This document shows positions 1 to 8,532 of a DNA stretch of 64,000 bases, one piece after another (position 1 is the stretch's first letter; each line of letters begins with the position of its first letter). This DNA is from Curtobacterium sp. MCBA15_001 (GTDB lineage: Bacteria; Actinomycetota; Actinomycetes; Actinomycetales; Microbacteriaceae), in assembly GCF_001864835.1 (NCBI RefSeq), contig NZ_MJGI01000021.1:241822-305821 (forward strand). The letters run 5' to 3'. The notes under the pieces were generated by a model, which was not told the origin of the DNA, made no database searches, and saw only the letters and a list, made by a program, of their open reading frames with translations. The position numbers were made by a program, and so were the translations under genes.

Positions 1-964
1 TCTGGACGCGGAACTGCACCAGCGTGACGATGCCGATGAGCACGAAGATCACCATGGCGATCGCCGCCGCGAAGCCCTTGTCGTTGTCGATGAACCCGGC
101 GCTGTAGAAGTAGAAGACGAGCGACATCGTCTTCGGGATGACCGGGTTGGTGCTGCCGAGGATCGCGTAGAGCAGGTCGAACAGCTGGAAGCTCGAGATC
201 GTCGTGACGATGACCACGAAGAAGATGCTCGGCGTCAGGAGCGGCACCGTGACCGAGCGGAACTGGCGCCAGCGGCTGGCCCCGTCGAGCTCGGCGGCCT
301 CGTACAGCTCGGGCGGGATGTCCTTGAGGCCGGCGCCGAGGATGATCATCGAGAAGCCGAGCGAGGACCACAGCCCGACCAGGCTGACCGCGACGAGTGC
401 GAACCCGGGCGTCGAGATCCAGTACGGGCCGTCGATCCCGAACCGGCCGAGGAACCAGTTCACGATGCCGTAGTCGCCGTTGAACATGATGCGCCAGACC
501 AGGGCGATCGCGGCCGGCATCGCGACGTAGGGCAGGAAGAACAGCACCCGGTAGAACTGGGCGAACCGCAGGCCCGGGGTGTTCAGCAGACTGGCGAGCC
601 AGACCGCGATCGGGATGCCGATCAGCACGATCACCGTGTAGATCACGGTGTTGAGCAGCGACTGGTACAGCTGCGGGTCGGCCAGCAGCCGGGTGTAGTT
701 CGCCAGGCCCGTGAACGTCGCGCCACCGAACACGCCCCAGGTGGTGAACGAGAACCAGAACGTCTGCAGGATCGGCCAGATGTAGAACGTGCCGACGCCG
801 ACCAGCAGCGGCAGGACGAACAGCCAGGGCCAGACGCCGTCCGTCCGCCGGGGGCGCCGGCCGGACTCGGGTGCGGGGGCGCCCCGCCCGGACGCACGCG
901 GCGTCCGGGCGGGGCCGGCGACGGGGGAGGTCGCCGTGTCGGGGTGCTCGGTGTGGATCGTCAT
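1..964 (-). CDS. Sugar ABC transporter permease, MalF type (partial)
   Basis: Inner-membrane subunit of a carbohydrate ABC importer. The 321 visible codons start at ATG 964 and run off the left edge with the end missing. A Pro/Arg-rich cytoplasmic tail (residues 1-44) precedes the first membrane segment (about 45-65); further segments follow, and the cytoplasmic loop that docks the ATPase (EAAELDGASRWRQF, residues 222-235) is intact. It starts 10 bases after the binding-protein gene, so the two are cotranscribed. A MalG-type partner is expected beyond the edge. The substrate is inferred from the neighbours as an amino sugar or a glycoside carrying one. Confidence 0.93.
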   Translation of the reverse strand, partial: MTIHTEHPDTATSPVAGPARTPRASGRGAPAPESGRRPRRTDGVWPWLFVLPLLVGVGTFYIWPILQTFWFSFTTWGVFGGATFTGLANYTRLLADPQLYQSLLNTVIYTVIVLIGIPIAVWLASLLNTPGLRFAQFYRVLFFLPYVAMPAAIALVWRIMFNGDYGIVNWFLGRFGIDGPYWISTPGFALVAVSLVGLWSSLGFSMIILGAGLKDIPPELYEAAELDGASRWRQFRSVTVPLLTPSIFFVVIVTTISSFQLFDLLYAILGSTNPVIPKTMSLVFYFYSAGFIDNDKGFAAAIAMVIFVLIGIVTLVQFRVQ

Positions 965-974
965 CGGGGTGTCG

Positions 975-2315
975 TCACCGTTCCTTGCCGAGGGCGGCGT
1001 CCATCTTCGTGGCGAGCTGCTCGGCCACCTGGTCGACCGGGGTCGAACCGTCGAAGGCACTCGGCAGCAGGTTGGTCTCGAGGGTGTTCCACGCAGCGGT
1101 GTTCTTCGACACGGGCAGGGGCTTGGCGTAGTCGACCGCGTCGAGGAACACCTGCAGGTCGGCGTCGGGCATCGTCTTCGTGAAGGCGTCCTGCGTCCCG
1201 GTGAAGGCCGGGATCACCGCACCCATGTCGCCCTGCTGCTGCTGCGCGGCCTTGCTGGCGAGGTACACCTGCAGCGCCTGCGCGGCGGCCTTGTGCTTCG
1301 AGTCCGCCGACACCACGTTCGAGACACCGTGGATGACCGTGGCCTGCTCCTTGCCCTTGGGCAGCGGGTACACGACGACGTCCTTCTCCATGTCCGTGCC
1401 GACCAGGGCGGAGCGGAACCAGCTGCCGCCCTGGTACATCGCGAGCTTGCCGGAGGTGAACCACTGGTCGGCCGTGGTGTCGGTCAGCTGCTTGATCGAC
1501 GGCGACGCACCCGACTTGATGAGGTCCGTCCAGAACTGCAGCCCCTGCTCGGACGCCTTCGACGCGTACTCGGACTGCGTCCCGTCGGCGTTCAGCACGG
1601 AGCCGCCCGCCTGGAAGATCGTGTCGTAGTAGGTCGTCTGGCCGTCCATGCCGCCCGCGGCGCCGTACGCGCCCTGGGCCTTGAGCTTCGCGGACAGTTC
1701 GGCGCCGGTCTTCTGGAAGTCGTCCCAGGTCCAGTCCTTCGACGGCAGGGCGACCCCGGCCTGCTCGAACAGTGCCTTGTTCACCCAGACCCCGATCGTG
1801 TCGAAGTCCTTCGGCACGCCGTACTGGGTCTTGTCGTACGTGTACAGCTTGTTCAACGCCGACGAGTAGTTCGCGGGGTCGATCGCGCCGGCCTTGACCT
1901 CGCCGGTGATCGGCGCGAGCTTGCCGTTGCCCGCGTACAGCTGGAAGTTCGGCCCGTTCATCCAGAACAGGTCGGGCAGGGTGTTGCTCGACCCCTGCGT
2001 CTGCAGCTTCGTCCAGTAGTTGGCGAACGGCGTCACGTCGACGTTCACCGTGATGTCCGGGTACTCCTCGTTGAAGCCCTTGATGTTGGCCTTGATCGCC
2101 TTGACCTGGTTCTCGTCCCAGACGGCGTAGTCGATGGTCGCCTTGGTGTCCTTCGGCGCCTTCTCGTACGCGGCGGAACCGCTGCTCGACGCGCCGGAGG
2201 ACGACGAGCACCCGGCCAGCACGACGGCGGCACCGAGGGCAGCGACGAGGCCCAGGGCGAGCCGGCGGCCTCGGCGGCCGGAACTCGATCCTCGGGCGGG
2301 GGTGTGTGCGGTCAT
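975..2315 (-). CDS. Extracellular sugar-binding lipoprotein of ABC importer
   Basis: Family 1 extracellular solute-binding protein, 446 residues, the usual length. The ATG at 2315 was chosen because it gives a clean lipoprotein signal: Arg-rich start, hydrophobic core and lipobox LAGC with Cys36, followed by a Ser-rich linker. Longer upstream reading lacks a signal. The mature domain has the mixed alpha/beta pattern of sugar binders and ends near LGKER. Middle gene of the oxidoreductase, binding protein, permease operon, 23 bases after the first gene. It would capture the sugar outside the membrane. Exact ligand unknown. Confidence 0.93.
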   Translation of the reverse strand: MTAHTPARGSSSGRRGRRLALGLVAALGAAVVLAGCSSSSGASSSGSAAYEKAPKDTKATIDYAVWDENQVKAIKANIKGFNEEYPDITVNVDVTPFANYWTKLQTQGSSNTLPDLFWMNGPNFQLYAGNGKLAPITGEVKAGAIDPANYSSALNKLYTYDKTQYGVPKDFDTIGVWVNKALFEQAGVALPSKDWTWDDFQKTGAELSAKLKAQGAYGAAGGMDGQTTYYDTIFQAGGSVLNADGTQSEYASKASEQGLQFWTDLIKSGASPSIKQLTDTTADQWFTSGKLAMYQGGSWFRSALVGTDMEKDVVVYPLPKGKEQATVIHGVSNVVSADSKHKAAAQALQVYLASKAAQQQQGDMGAVIPAFTGTQDAFTKTMPDADLQVFLDAVDYAKPLPVSKNTAAWNTLETNLLPSAFDGSTPVDQVAEQLATKMDAALGKER

Positions 2316-2338
2316 CGGGAGGTCCTTTCGCACGGCCG

Positions 2339-3544
2339 TCAGCGGGTGACGGTCTGAGGGGTGTGGGTGAAGTGGGCGATCGTCTGCTCGGGCAGGGCCG
2401 GGACGTCGAGGGGGACGGACCCGTTCCGCAGGGAACGGGTCGCGAGGGCTCCTGCGGCGACCGCGGCACGCGCCGCGAGCGGGGACAGGGAGGTCGGTTC
2501 GCCGAGCGCGACGTGACGCAGGAACTCGGTCATGGTGAGCAGGTCGGCGTCCGCGTGCCCGGACTCGACGCCGTCGATGGGGTACTCGCGGTCGCCCTGC
2601 ACGTCCCAGCCACGGCGATGGGTCCAGACCTTGACCACGCCGCCACCGGTGTCGCCGATGTTCTCCAGGCGCCCGTGCGTGCCGATGACGGTGTAGTTCC
2701 GCCAGTAGTCCGGCGTGAAGTGGCACTGCTCGTAGCTGGCCTGGACGCCGTTCTCGAGCGTCATCATCACCATCGACACGTCCTCGACGTCGACGACGGG
2801 GTTCAGCCCGGTCTGCTCGGCGGGCGGCCAGTTGTCCATCGAGAACCAGTCCGTCATCAGCTCGCCGCTGCGGTCGCGGCGGTCGGTCACGTCGCCGTAG
2901 ACGGACAGCGACCCCATGCCGACGACCCGGCTGGTGCTCGCGCCGGCCAGGGCGTGGATGACGTCGAGGTCGTGGCTGGCCTTCTGCAGCAGCAGGGAGT
3001 TCACCCGGGTGCGGTCCGCGTGCCAGTCCTTGAAGTAGTAGTCACCGCCGTTGCCCACGAAGTGGCGGCACCACACGGCCTTGACCTCGCCGATCTCGCC
3101 GCGGTCGATCACCTGGCGCATCAGCCGGACCACCGCGGCGTGTCGGAAGTTGTGGCCGACGTAGAGCGGCGTCCCGGTCTCGGCGGCCGTGTTGAGCACG
3201 TCGTCGGCGTCCTCGAGCGTGATCGCGAGGGGCTTCTCGAGGTACACGGCGATGCCCGCGCGGAGCAGGTCGGTGGCGATCTCGGCGTGGGTCCAGTCCG
3301 GGGTGGTGACGATCGCGGCGTCGACCTGCCCCGCCAGTGCGCGGTGGTCCGCGACGACCTGCGCGTCCGGGTACTCGGCACGGCCGCGTTCCCGCCCTGC
3401 CTCGGTGACGTCCACGACGGCCGTCACCTGTGCCTGCAGGTCGGGGGCGGAGGCGACTGCCTCGGCGACGTGCCGCGCGATCGCGGACCGCTGGCCCATG
3501 CCGATCACCGCGACGCGGAGTGGTTCGTTCGTCTCGACGCTCAT
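2339..3544 (-). CDS. Gfo/Idh/MocA family oxidoreductase
   Basis: NAD(P)-dependent sugar oxidoreductase or related enzyme of 401 residues. The Rossmann motif VAVIGMG (11-17), the EKP motif (103-105) that binds cofactor and substrate, and a KASHD segment (188-192) are visible. ATG 3544 is preceded by GGGAGCGAG; longer starts have no better site. It is the first gene of the transporter operon, which suggests it processes the imported sugar or glycoside. Some members of this fold are NAD-dependent glycosidases acting on N-acetylgalactosamine (family GH109), but nothing read here proves that activity. Confidence 0.88.
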   Translation of the reverse strand: MSVETNEPLRVAVIGMGQRSAIARHVAEAVASAPDLQAQVTAVVDVTEAGRERGRAEYPDAQVVADHRALAGQVDAAIVTTPDWTHAEIATDLLRAGIAVYLEKPLAITLEDADDVLNTAAETGTPLYVGHNFRHAAVVRLMRQVIDRGEIGEVKAVWCRHFVGNGGDYYFKDWHADRTRVNSLLLQKASHDLDVIHALAGASTSRVVGMGSLSVYGDVTDRRDRSGELMTDWFSMDNWPPAEQTGLNPVVDVEDVSMVMMTLENGVQASYEQCHFTPDYWRNYTVIGTHGRLENIGDTGGGVVKVWTHRRGWDVQGDREYPIDGVESGHADADLLTMTEFLRHVALGEPTSLSPLAARAAVAAGALATRSLRNGSVPLDVPALPEQTIAHFTHTPQTVTR

Positions 3545-3605
3545 CTCGCTCCCTTGCGTGATTGTGACGCCCATGATGCCGAATCGATCATGAATGCACA
3601 ATAGG

Positions 3606-3627
3606 CGCTCACGGAACGCTCACGGAA
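3606..3627. repeat. Perfect 11-bp tandem repeat in promoter region
   Basis: CGCTCACGGAA occurs twice head to tail (3606-3616 and 3617-3627), 62 bases upstream of the oxidoreductase start. Read on the minus strand it lies just upstream of a TATTGT that could be a -10 box (3600-3605 area). An inverted repeat CATGAT (3572-3577) / ATCATG (3587-3592) lies in the probable leader. Candidate regulator binding region for the transporter operon. Confidence 0.4.
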
Positions 3628-3703
3628 GCGAGATGCAAGGGTTTTACACGCCGGTAACGTCCGGCTCGTCGTCGGCTCGGCCTGGAGGCCCGGCGCGGCC
3701 CCG

Positions 3704-3722
3704 CCACCGCGGGCTGCGGTGG
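3704..3722 (-). terminator. Possible hairpin terminator after DeoR gene
   Basis: CCACCGC-GGGCT-GCGGTGG is a perfect 7-bp stem lying 44 bases past the stop of the DeoR-type regulator. There is no T-run, as is usual in this GC-rich genome. Confidence 0.35.
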
Positions 3723-3765
3723 ACGTGTGGCCGACTCGCCAGCGGGCGGGTGGCGACGGTGTTGC

Positions 3766-4563
3766 TCAGCTGGCGACGACGAGTTCCACGCCGGCCGCTG
3801 CCAGGTCGGCGGCGAAGGCCGGCGGGACGGGCTGGTCCGTCACCAGGACGTCGAGGCGGTCGAGGGGACAGATCCGTGCGAAGGTCGCGCGTTCGATCTT
3901 GGTCGAGTCGGCGACCACGACGACCCGGCGCCCGACCGATGCGAAGTGCCGGCTGACCTCGGCTTCGCCCTCGTGCATCGTCGTCGCGCCGTACTGCCCG
4001 GTCAGACCGTCGACGCCCAGCACGACGACGTCGAGCGCGAACTCGTCGAGCGTGTCCCGGACCAGGGGGCCGACGAGCTCGTACGACTGGCGCCGTGCGA
4101 CGCCTCCGGTGACGACGATCTTGACGTTGGCGCGGACCGAGAGCTCGTAGCCGATGTTGAGCGCGTTCGTGACGATCGTGATGCCGTACTCGCCGTCGGC
4201 CCGGTTGAAGCGCTCGCTCTTGCCGAGGGCCCGTGCCACCTCGGTCGTGGTCGTCCCGCCGTTGAGCCCGACGGTGTCGCCCGGCTCGATGAGCCCGACG
4301 GCCGCACGGGCGATCGCGGTCTTGGCCTCGGCCTGTCGGGCGATCTTGTACTGCAGCGGCAGCTCGTACCCGGCGCCGAGTGCCGCGGCACCGCCGTGCG
4401 TGCGCGTGACCATCCGTTGGTCTGCGAGCGTGGCGAGGTCGCGCCGGGCCGTCGCCGCGGAGATCCCGAGCATCTCGCCGATCTCGGCGATCGACACGTT
4501 GCCCCGTTCGCTCACGAGTTCGAGCAGGGCGTTGAGCCGCTGTTGCGGAGTCATGACCGCCAT
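3766..4563 (-). CDS. DeoR/GlpR family transcriptional regulator
   Basis: Sugar-phosphate-responsive repressor of 265 residues. The N-terminal winged helix includes the family signature region (AEIGEMLGISAATARRDL), followed by a DeoR sensor domain with the NGGTTTTEVA and VVVVADSTK motifs typical of phosphosugar binding. ATG 4563 is taken as start; ATG 4554 is an equally plausible alternative. It sits between the transporter operon and the divergent catabolic operon and most likely controls both. Orthologues of this position in Proteobacteria are AgaR or NagR-like. Confidence 0.9.
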   Translation of the reverse strand: MAVMTPQQRLNALLELVSERGNVSIAEIGEMLGISAATARRDLATLADQRMVTRTHGGAAALGAGYELPLQYKIARQAEAKTAIARAAVGLIEPGDTVGLNGGTTTTEVARALGKSERFNRADGEYGITIVTNALNIGYELSVRANVKIVVTGGVARRQSYELVGPLVRDTLDEFALDVVVLGVDGLTGQYGATTMHEGEAEVSRHFASVGRRVVVVADSTKIERATFARICPLDRLDVLVTDQPVPPAFAADLAAAGVELVVAS

Positions 4564-4587
4564 CCTACGGGCGCCGTCCTCACGCTT

Positions 4588-4651
4588 GATGATCGGAAAT
4601 GACGTTTTGCTCTCGCACTGCGCACGATCGCTCGCTATGCTGCCGATCATC
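4588..4651. promoter_or_regulatory. Candidate DeoR operator: paired inverted half-sites
   Basis: GATGATCGG (4588-4596) and CCGATCATC (4643-4651) form a perfect 9-bp inverted repeat whose arms are 55 bp apart, close to five helical turns. The right arm falls directly after a possible -10 box TATGCT (4636-4641) for the catabolic operon; the left arm lies in the leader of the regulator gene. The spacing fits looping by a multimeric DeoR protein. No good -35 was seen. Confidence 0.5.
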
Positions 4652-4686
4652 GATCACCTGGATCGACCCCGGATCGGAAGGCCCTC

Positions 4687-5565
4687 ATGACCGACACCTT
4701 CGTGAGCGAGGAGCTCGCGTCGCAGCCGGAGACCTGGCGCGCTGCCGCCGGCCTGCTGCCCACGTTCGCCCACTCGCTCCCCCAGCCCGGCGAGCGCGTC
4801 GCCGTCGTCGGCTGCGGCACGAGCTGGTTCATCGCGATGAGCTACGCCGTCGCCCGCGAGCAGGCGGGCCTCGGCGTGACCGACGCCTTCGCCGGCTCCG
4901 AGTACCCCGCGGCACGCGACTACGACCGCGTCGTCACGATCAGCAGGTCCGGCACCACGACCGAGATCGTGTCCCTGCTGCAGGCGCTCCCCGAGCAGCG
5001 CACCGTGCTCATCACCGCGGTCGCGGACAGCCCCGCAGCGGCCGTCGCGGACGAGACCGTCGCACTGCCCTTCGCCGACGAGCGCTCCGTCGTCCAGACG
5101 CGGTTCGCCACGACGGCCCTGGCGCTGCTCCGTGCCTCGCTCGGGGACGACGTCGAAGCCCTGGCTGCGCAGGCCGAGACCGCACTGACGCTGCCCGTCG
5201 ACGACCTGCTCGACGCCGAGCAGGTGACCTTCGTCGGCCGTGGCGCCGCGGTCGGTCTGACGTTCGAGGCCGCGCTCAAGACCCGTGAAGCCGCGCAGTT
5301 CTGGGCCGAGTCCTACCCGGCCATGGACTACCGGCACGGTCCGATCGCGATCGCACAGCCCGGGCGGCTCGTGTGGTCGCTCGGTGACGCTCCGGAGGGC
5401 CTCGCGGCCGAGGTCGATGCCACCGGCGCCCGCTTCGTGCACCACGACCTCGACCCGATCGCCGGGCTGGTCGTCGTGCACCGCTTCGCCGTCGCCCTGG
5501 CCGAACGCCGCGGCCTCGACCCGGACCACCCGCGGTCGCTGACCCGCTCGGTCATCCTCACCTGA
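4687..5565 (+). CDS. SIS-domain sugar-phosphate isomerase/deaminase (AgaS-like)
   Basis: Protein of 292 residues with two sugar-isomerase domains. The first carries VGCGTSWFIA (41-50) and the phosphosugar loop SRSGTTTE (86-93); the second spans about 170-290. It lacks the glutaminase domain of GlmS, so it is expected to remove ammonia from hexosamine 6-phosphate rather than make it. In context it would convert galactosamine 6-phosphate to tagatose 6-phosphate. First gene of the five-gene operon; start ATG 4687 follows a GGAAGG site. Confidence 0.85.
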   Translation: MTDTFVSEELASQPETWRAAAGLLPTFAHSLPQPGERVAVVGCGTSWFIAMSYAVAREQAGLGVTDAFAGSEYPAARDYDRVVTISRSGTTTEIVSLLQALPEQRTVLITAVADSPAAAVADETVALPFADERSVVQTRFATTALALLRASLGDDVEALAAQAETALTLPVDDLLDAEQVTFVGRGAAVGLTFEAALKTREAAQFWAESYPAMDYRHGPIAIAQPGRLVWSLGDAPEGLAAEVDATGARFVHHDLDPIAGLVVVHRFAVALAERRGLDPDHPRSLTRSVILT

Positions 5566-6503
5566 TGACGACGGGCGGGGTCGTGCTCGGGGTCGACGTC
5601 GGCGGCACGGGCATCAAGGCCCGCGTCACCGACGCCAGTGGACGGTCGCTCGGCGACCACCGTGTGCCGACCCCGAAGGACGACCCCCACGCCCACCGAC
5701 TGGCCGAGGTCGTCGCCGACCTCGTGGTCGGTGCCCTCCGCACGCCGGCCCCCGGACCGGACCACACGCTCGACGCCGTCGGTCTGGTCGTCCCCGGTGT
5801 GGTGCACGAAGCGTCGGGGACCGCTGTCCTGTCCGTGAACCTCGGCTGGCGGGGCGTCCCCGTCCGTGACCGCGTCCAGCAGGCCCTCGAGCACCGCGGC
5901 ATCACCGTGCCGGTCGCGTTCGGGCACGACGTCCGCGCCGGCGCCCTGGCCGAGGTCAGCGGTCCGGGCGCAGCGGCGCTCCGGGTCGGCTCGGTGGGGT
6001 TCGTCCCCGTCGGCACCGGCCTGGCCAGCGCCCTGGTGGTCGACGGCGCCGTGGTCGACGGCGGCGGGTGGGCCGGCGAGGTCGGGCAGGTCCGCATCAC
6101 CGTGGGCCCGCACGCCGGCGCCCGCACCGAGGAGATCGCCTCCGCCGGCGCGGTCGCCCGTCGTCTCGGGGTCCCGAGCGCGCGGCAGGCGGTCGAGCGT
6201 GTCCGTGCCGGCGACCCCGCGGCCGTGGCGGTCTGGCACGAGTGCATCGACGTCCTCGCCGACGCGATCGCCTGGATGACCGCCGTCGCCGGGTGCCACA
6301 CGGTGGTCGTCGGCGGTGGGCTGGCCGAGTCCGGCGCGCTGCTGTTCGGACCGCTCGGATCGGCGGTAGCCGACCGACTGCCCGGGCTCCGTGCCCCCGC
6401 GCTCGTCCCCGCACGACACCGTGATGCCGCCGGGTCCCTCGGCGCCGCGATCCTGGCGCAGGACCTGCTGGCCTCGCTGACGTCGACGGGGCAGCGCGCA
6501 TGA
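5565..6503 (+). CDS. ROK family sugar kinase
   Basis: ATP-dependent kinase of 312 residues with the ATP loop DVGGTGIK (11-18) and a probable catalytic Asp122 (GHDVRAGALAE). The usual ROK zinc site is missing: the GE-x-GH motif reads GEVGQ (171-175) and no CxCGxxGC cluster follows, so it belongs to a zinc-free ROK group. Its start overlaps the stop of the SIS gene by one base (TGATG). The expected job is phosphorylation of N-acetylgalactosamine (or N-acetylglucosamine) at C6 after uptake. A regulatory role is unlikely as there is no DNA-binding domain. Confidence 0.85.
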   Translation: MTTGGVVLGVDVGGTGIKARVTDASGRSLGDHRVPTPKDDPHAHRLAEVVADLVVGALRTPAPGPDHTLDAVGLVVPGVVHEASGTAVLSVNLGWRGVPVRDRVQQALEHRGITVPVAFGHDVRAGALAEVSGPGAAALRVGSVGFVPVGTGLASALVVDGAVVDGGGWAGEVGQVRITVGPHAGARTEEIASAGAVARRLGVPSARQAVERVRAGDPAAVAVWHECIDVLADAIAWMTAVAGCHTVVVGGGLAESGALLFGPLGSAVADRLPGLRAPALVPARHRDAAGSLGAAILAQDLLASLTSTGQRA

Positions 6504-7618
6504 CGGGCATCACCGACCCCGGTCGCACCGTCCTCGTCACCGCCGAACGACTCGTCACGCCGAGCCAGGACCTGGCGCACGGGTGGCTGCTCGTCCGTGA
6601 CGGCCTGGTCGCCGCACTCGGAACCGGTACCCCGCCGCCCCACGACGAGCGTGAGGACCACCGCGGCACCGTCGTCCCGGGCTTCGTCGACCTGCACGCC
6701 CACGGTGCGCTCGGCCACGACTTCACCACGTGCACGGTCGACCAGGCACGCGCCGTCGTCGCCCACCACCGGTCGCGCGGCACGTCGGCGCTCGTCGCCT
6801 CCATCGCCTCCGCCCCGACCGACACCACGACCGATGCACTCCGACGGCTCGGTCCCCTGGTGGCGGACGGCACGCTCGCCGGGCTGCACCTCGAGGGCCC
6901 GTGGCTCGCCGCAGGCCGGCGCGGCGCCCACGCTCCGGGCCTCCTGCACGCGCCGACCGCCACCGAGGCACAGGCGTTCCTCGACGCGGCGGACGGCGCC
7001 CTGCGGATCGTGACCCTGGCGCCCGAGCTGCCCGGCGCGCTCGACGTGGTGCGGCTCCTCGTCGACGCCGGGGTGGTCGTCGCGATCGGCCACACCGACG
7101 CCGACGCCGCCACCACCCGAGCCGCCGTGGACGCCGGCGCACGGCTCGTCACCCACGTGTACAACGGCATGCCGCAGCTGCACCACCGCGCACCGGGTCC
7201 GGTCGGCATCGCCCTGACCGATGACCGCCTGACGGTCGAGGTCATCGCCGACGGCCACCACCTGGACGACGTCACGATCGAGCTCGTCCGACGCAGTGCG
7301 ACCGGTCGCGTCGCTCTCGTCTCCGACGCGATGGCCGCCACCGGGTGCCCCGACGGCGAGCACCGCGTGGCCGGGTCGGCGGTCGTCGTGCGGGACGGGG
7401 TCGCGACGACGGCGGACGGATCGTCCCTCGCAGGCAGCACCAGCACCGTTGCTGACGGGTTCCGGCGCCTGCTCGACCTCCGTGTCCCGCTGCACGACGC
7501 CGTGGCCGACACCTCCGGCCACGCTGCCCGCCTGCTCGGCCTGCCCGTGCCGCTGGCGGTCGGCTCCCCTGCCGACCTGCTCGTGCTCGACCCCCAGCAC
7601 CGGGTGGTGCACGCATGA
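6500..7618 (+). CDS. nagA: N-acetylhexosamine-6-phosphate deacetylase
   Basis: Amidohydrolase of 372 residues, the normal NagA/AgaA length. Metal and substrate residues are all recognisable: HAH (66-68), Glu132 in HLEGPW, His198 in IGHTD, His219 in THVYNGM, and Asp276 in LVSDAM. It hydrolyses the acetyl group from N-acetylglucosamine- or N-acetylgalactosamine-6-phosphate. It overlaps both neighbours by four bases (ATGA), so translation is coupled. In this operon the galacto substrate is favoured because tagatose-type enzymes follow. Confidence 0.93.
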   Translation: MTGITDPGRTVLVTAERLVTPSQDLAHGWLLVRDGLVAALGTGTPPPHDEREDHRGTVVPGFVDLHAHGALGHDFTTCTVDQARAVVAHHRSRGTSALVASIASAPTDTTTDALRRLGPLVADGTLAGLHLEGPWLAAGRRGAHAPGLLHAPTATEAQAFLDAADGALRIVTLAPELPGALDVVRLLVDAGVVVAIGHTDADAATTRAAVDAGARLVTHVYNGMPQLHHRAPGPVGIALTDDRLTVEVIADGHHLDDVTIELVRRSATGRVALVSDAMAATGCPDGEHRVAGSAVVVRDGVATTADGSSLAGSTSTVADGFRRLLDLRVPLHDAVADTSGHAARLLGLPVPLAVGSPADLLVLDPQHRVVHA

Positions 7619-8532
7619 TCGTCGTCGTCACGCCCAACCCGGCCGTCGACGTCACCTACCGCGTGGACGTCCAGCGGATCGGGACGACCCAGCGCGTGCA
7701 GCGCGTCGAGCGTCGGCCGGGCGGCAAGGGCCTCAACGTCGCCCGGGTCCTGGCGGCCGAGGGCATCGCGACGCACTCGGTGCTCCCGCTCGGCGGCGCC
7801 GCGGGGACGTGGGTCGCCGACCAGGTCCGGGCACTCGGGCTCGACCTGACGGTCGTCCCGGTGGACGGCGAGACACGCACGACCGTCACCGTCGTGGACG
7901 ACCTGGCGCACCCGACGATGTTCGGCGAACCCGGGCCCCGCACGACCTCGGAGTCCTGGGACCGGGTGCGCGACGCGGTCCGCCGGCGTCTCCCCACAGC
8001 CGGGGCGCTCGTGGTGTCCGGCTCGCTCCCGGTCGGTGCCGCCGCCGAGGTCGTCGTCCCGATGGTGCGCGACGCCGTCGCGGCGGGCGTCCTCGTCGTG
8101 GCGGACCTGTCCGGACCGGCCCTGCTCGCAGCCGCCGGGGCCGGAGCCTCCGTGTGCAAGCCGAACCGGGACGAACTCGCCGAGGCCACCGGACTCGCCG
8201 ACGAACGCGCCGGGGCTCTCGCGCTCCTCGACGGCGGCGCCGGACTGGTCGTCGTCTCCCGTGGACACGAGGGGATCGCGGCCCACACGACGGACCGGAC
8301 CGTCACCGTCCCGGCGGTCCCCGGGATCACCGGGAACCCGACCGGCGCCGGAGACGCGGCGACCGCCGGACTCGTCCTGGCGCTGGGTGCCGGGGCGGAC
8401 CTCCAGACCGCCCTGCGCTCGGCCGCCGCGTACGGTGCCGCCGCCGTCCTGCGCCCCGTCGCCGGCGAGGTCGACCGCGCGGCGGCCCACCGCTTCCTCG
8501 ACCACCACGAACCGACTCGGAGCCCCGCATGA
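7615..8532 (+). CDS. PfkB-type hexose-phosphate kinase (tagatose-6-P or 1-phosphofructokinase)
   Basis: Ribokinase-fold kinase of 305 residues in the LacC/FruK group. It begins with TPNPAVDVTY, carries RPGGKGLN (34-41) and the catalytic GAGDA motif (244-248, base Asp247). It overlaps the deacetylase and aldolase genes by four bases each. The adjacent aldolase makes tagatose 6-phosphate the best guess for substrate, giving tagatose 1,6-bisphosphate. Fructose 1-phosphate is the alternative, but no fructose phosphotransferase gene is nearby. Confidence 0.87.
   Translation: MIVVVTPNPAVDVTYRVDVQRIGTTQRVQRVERRPGGKGLNVARVLAAEGIATHSVLPLGGAAGTWVADQVRALGLDLTVVPVDGETRTTVTVVDDLAHPTMFGEPGPRTTSESWDRVRDAVRRRLPTAGALVVSGSLPVGAAAEVVVPMVRDAVAAGVLVVADLSGPALLAAAGAGASVCKPNRDELAEATGLADERAGALALLDGGAGLVVVSRGHEGIAAHTTDRTVTVPAVPGITGNPTGAGDAATAGLVLALGAGADLQTALRSAAAYGAAAVLRPVAGEVDRAAAHRFLDHHEPTRSPA

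Noticed and set aside
789-2357. Long open frame on the plus strand opposite the sugar-binding and permease genes
   Set aside because: Arg/Gly/Val-rich translation without recognisable domains; it is the antisense shadow of two clear genes in very GC-rich DNA.
2339-3544. Assignment of the first oxidoreductase as a GH109 N-acetylgalactosaminidase
   Set aside because: Attractive from context, but the fold is shared by many dehydrogenases and no decisive motif was read; left as a possibility only.
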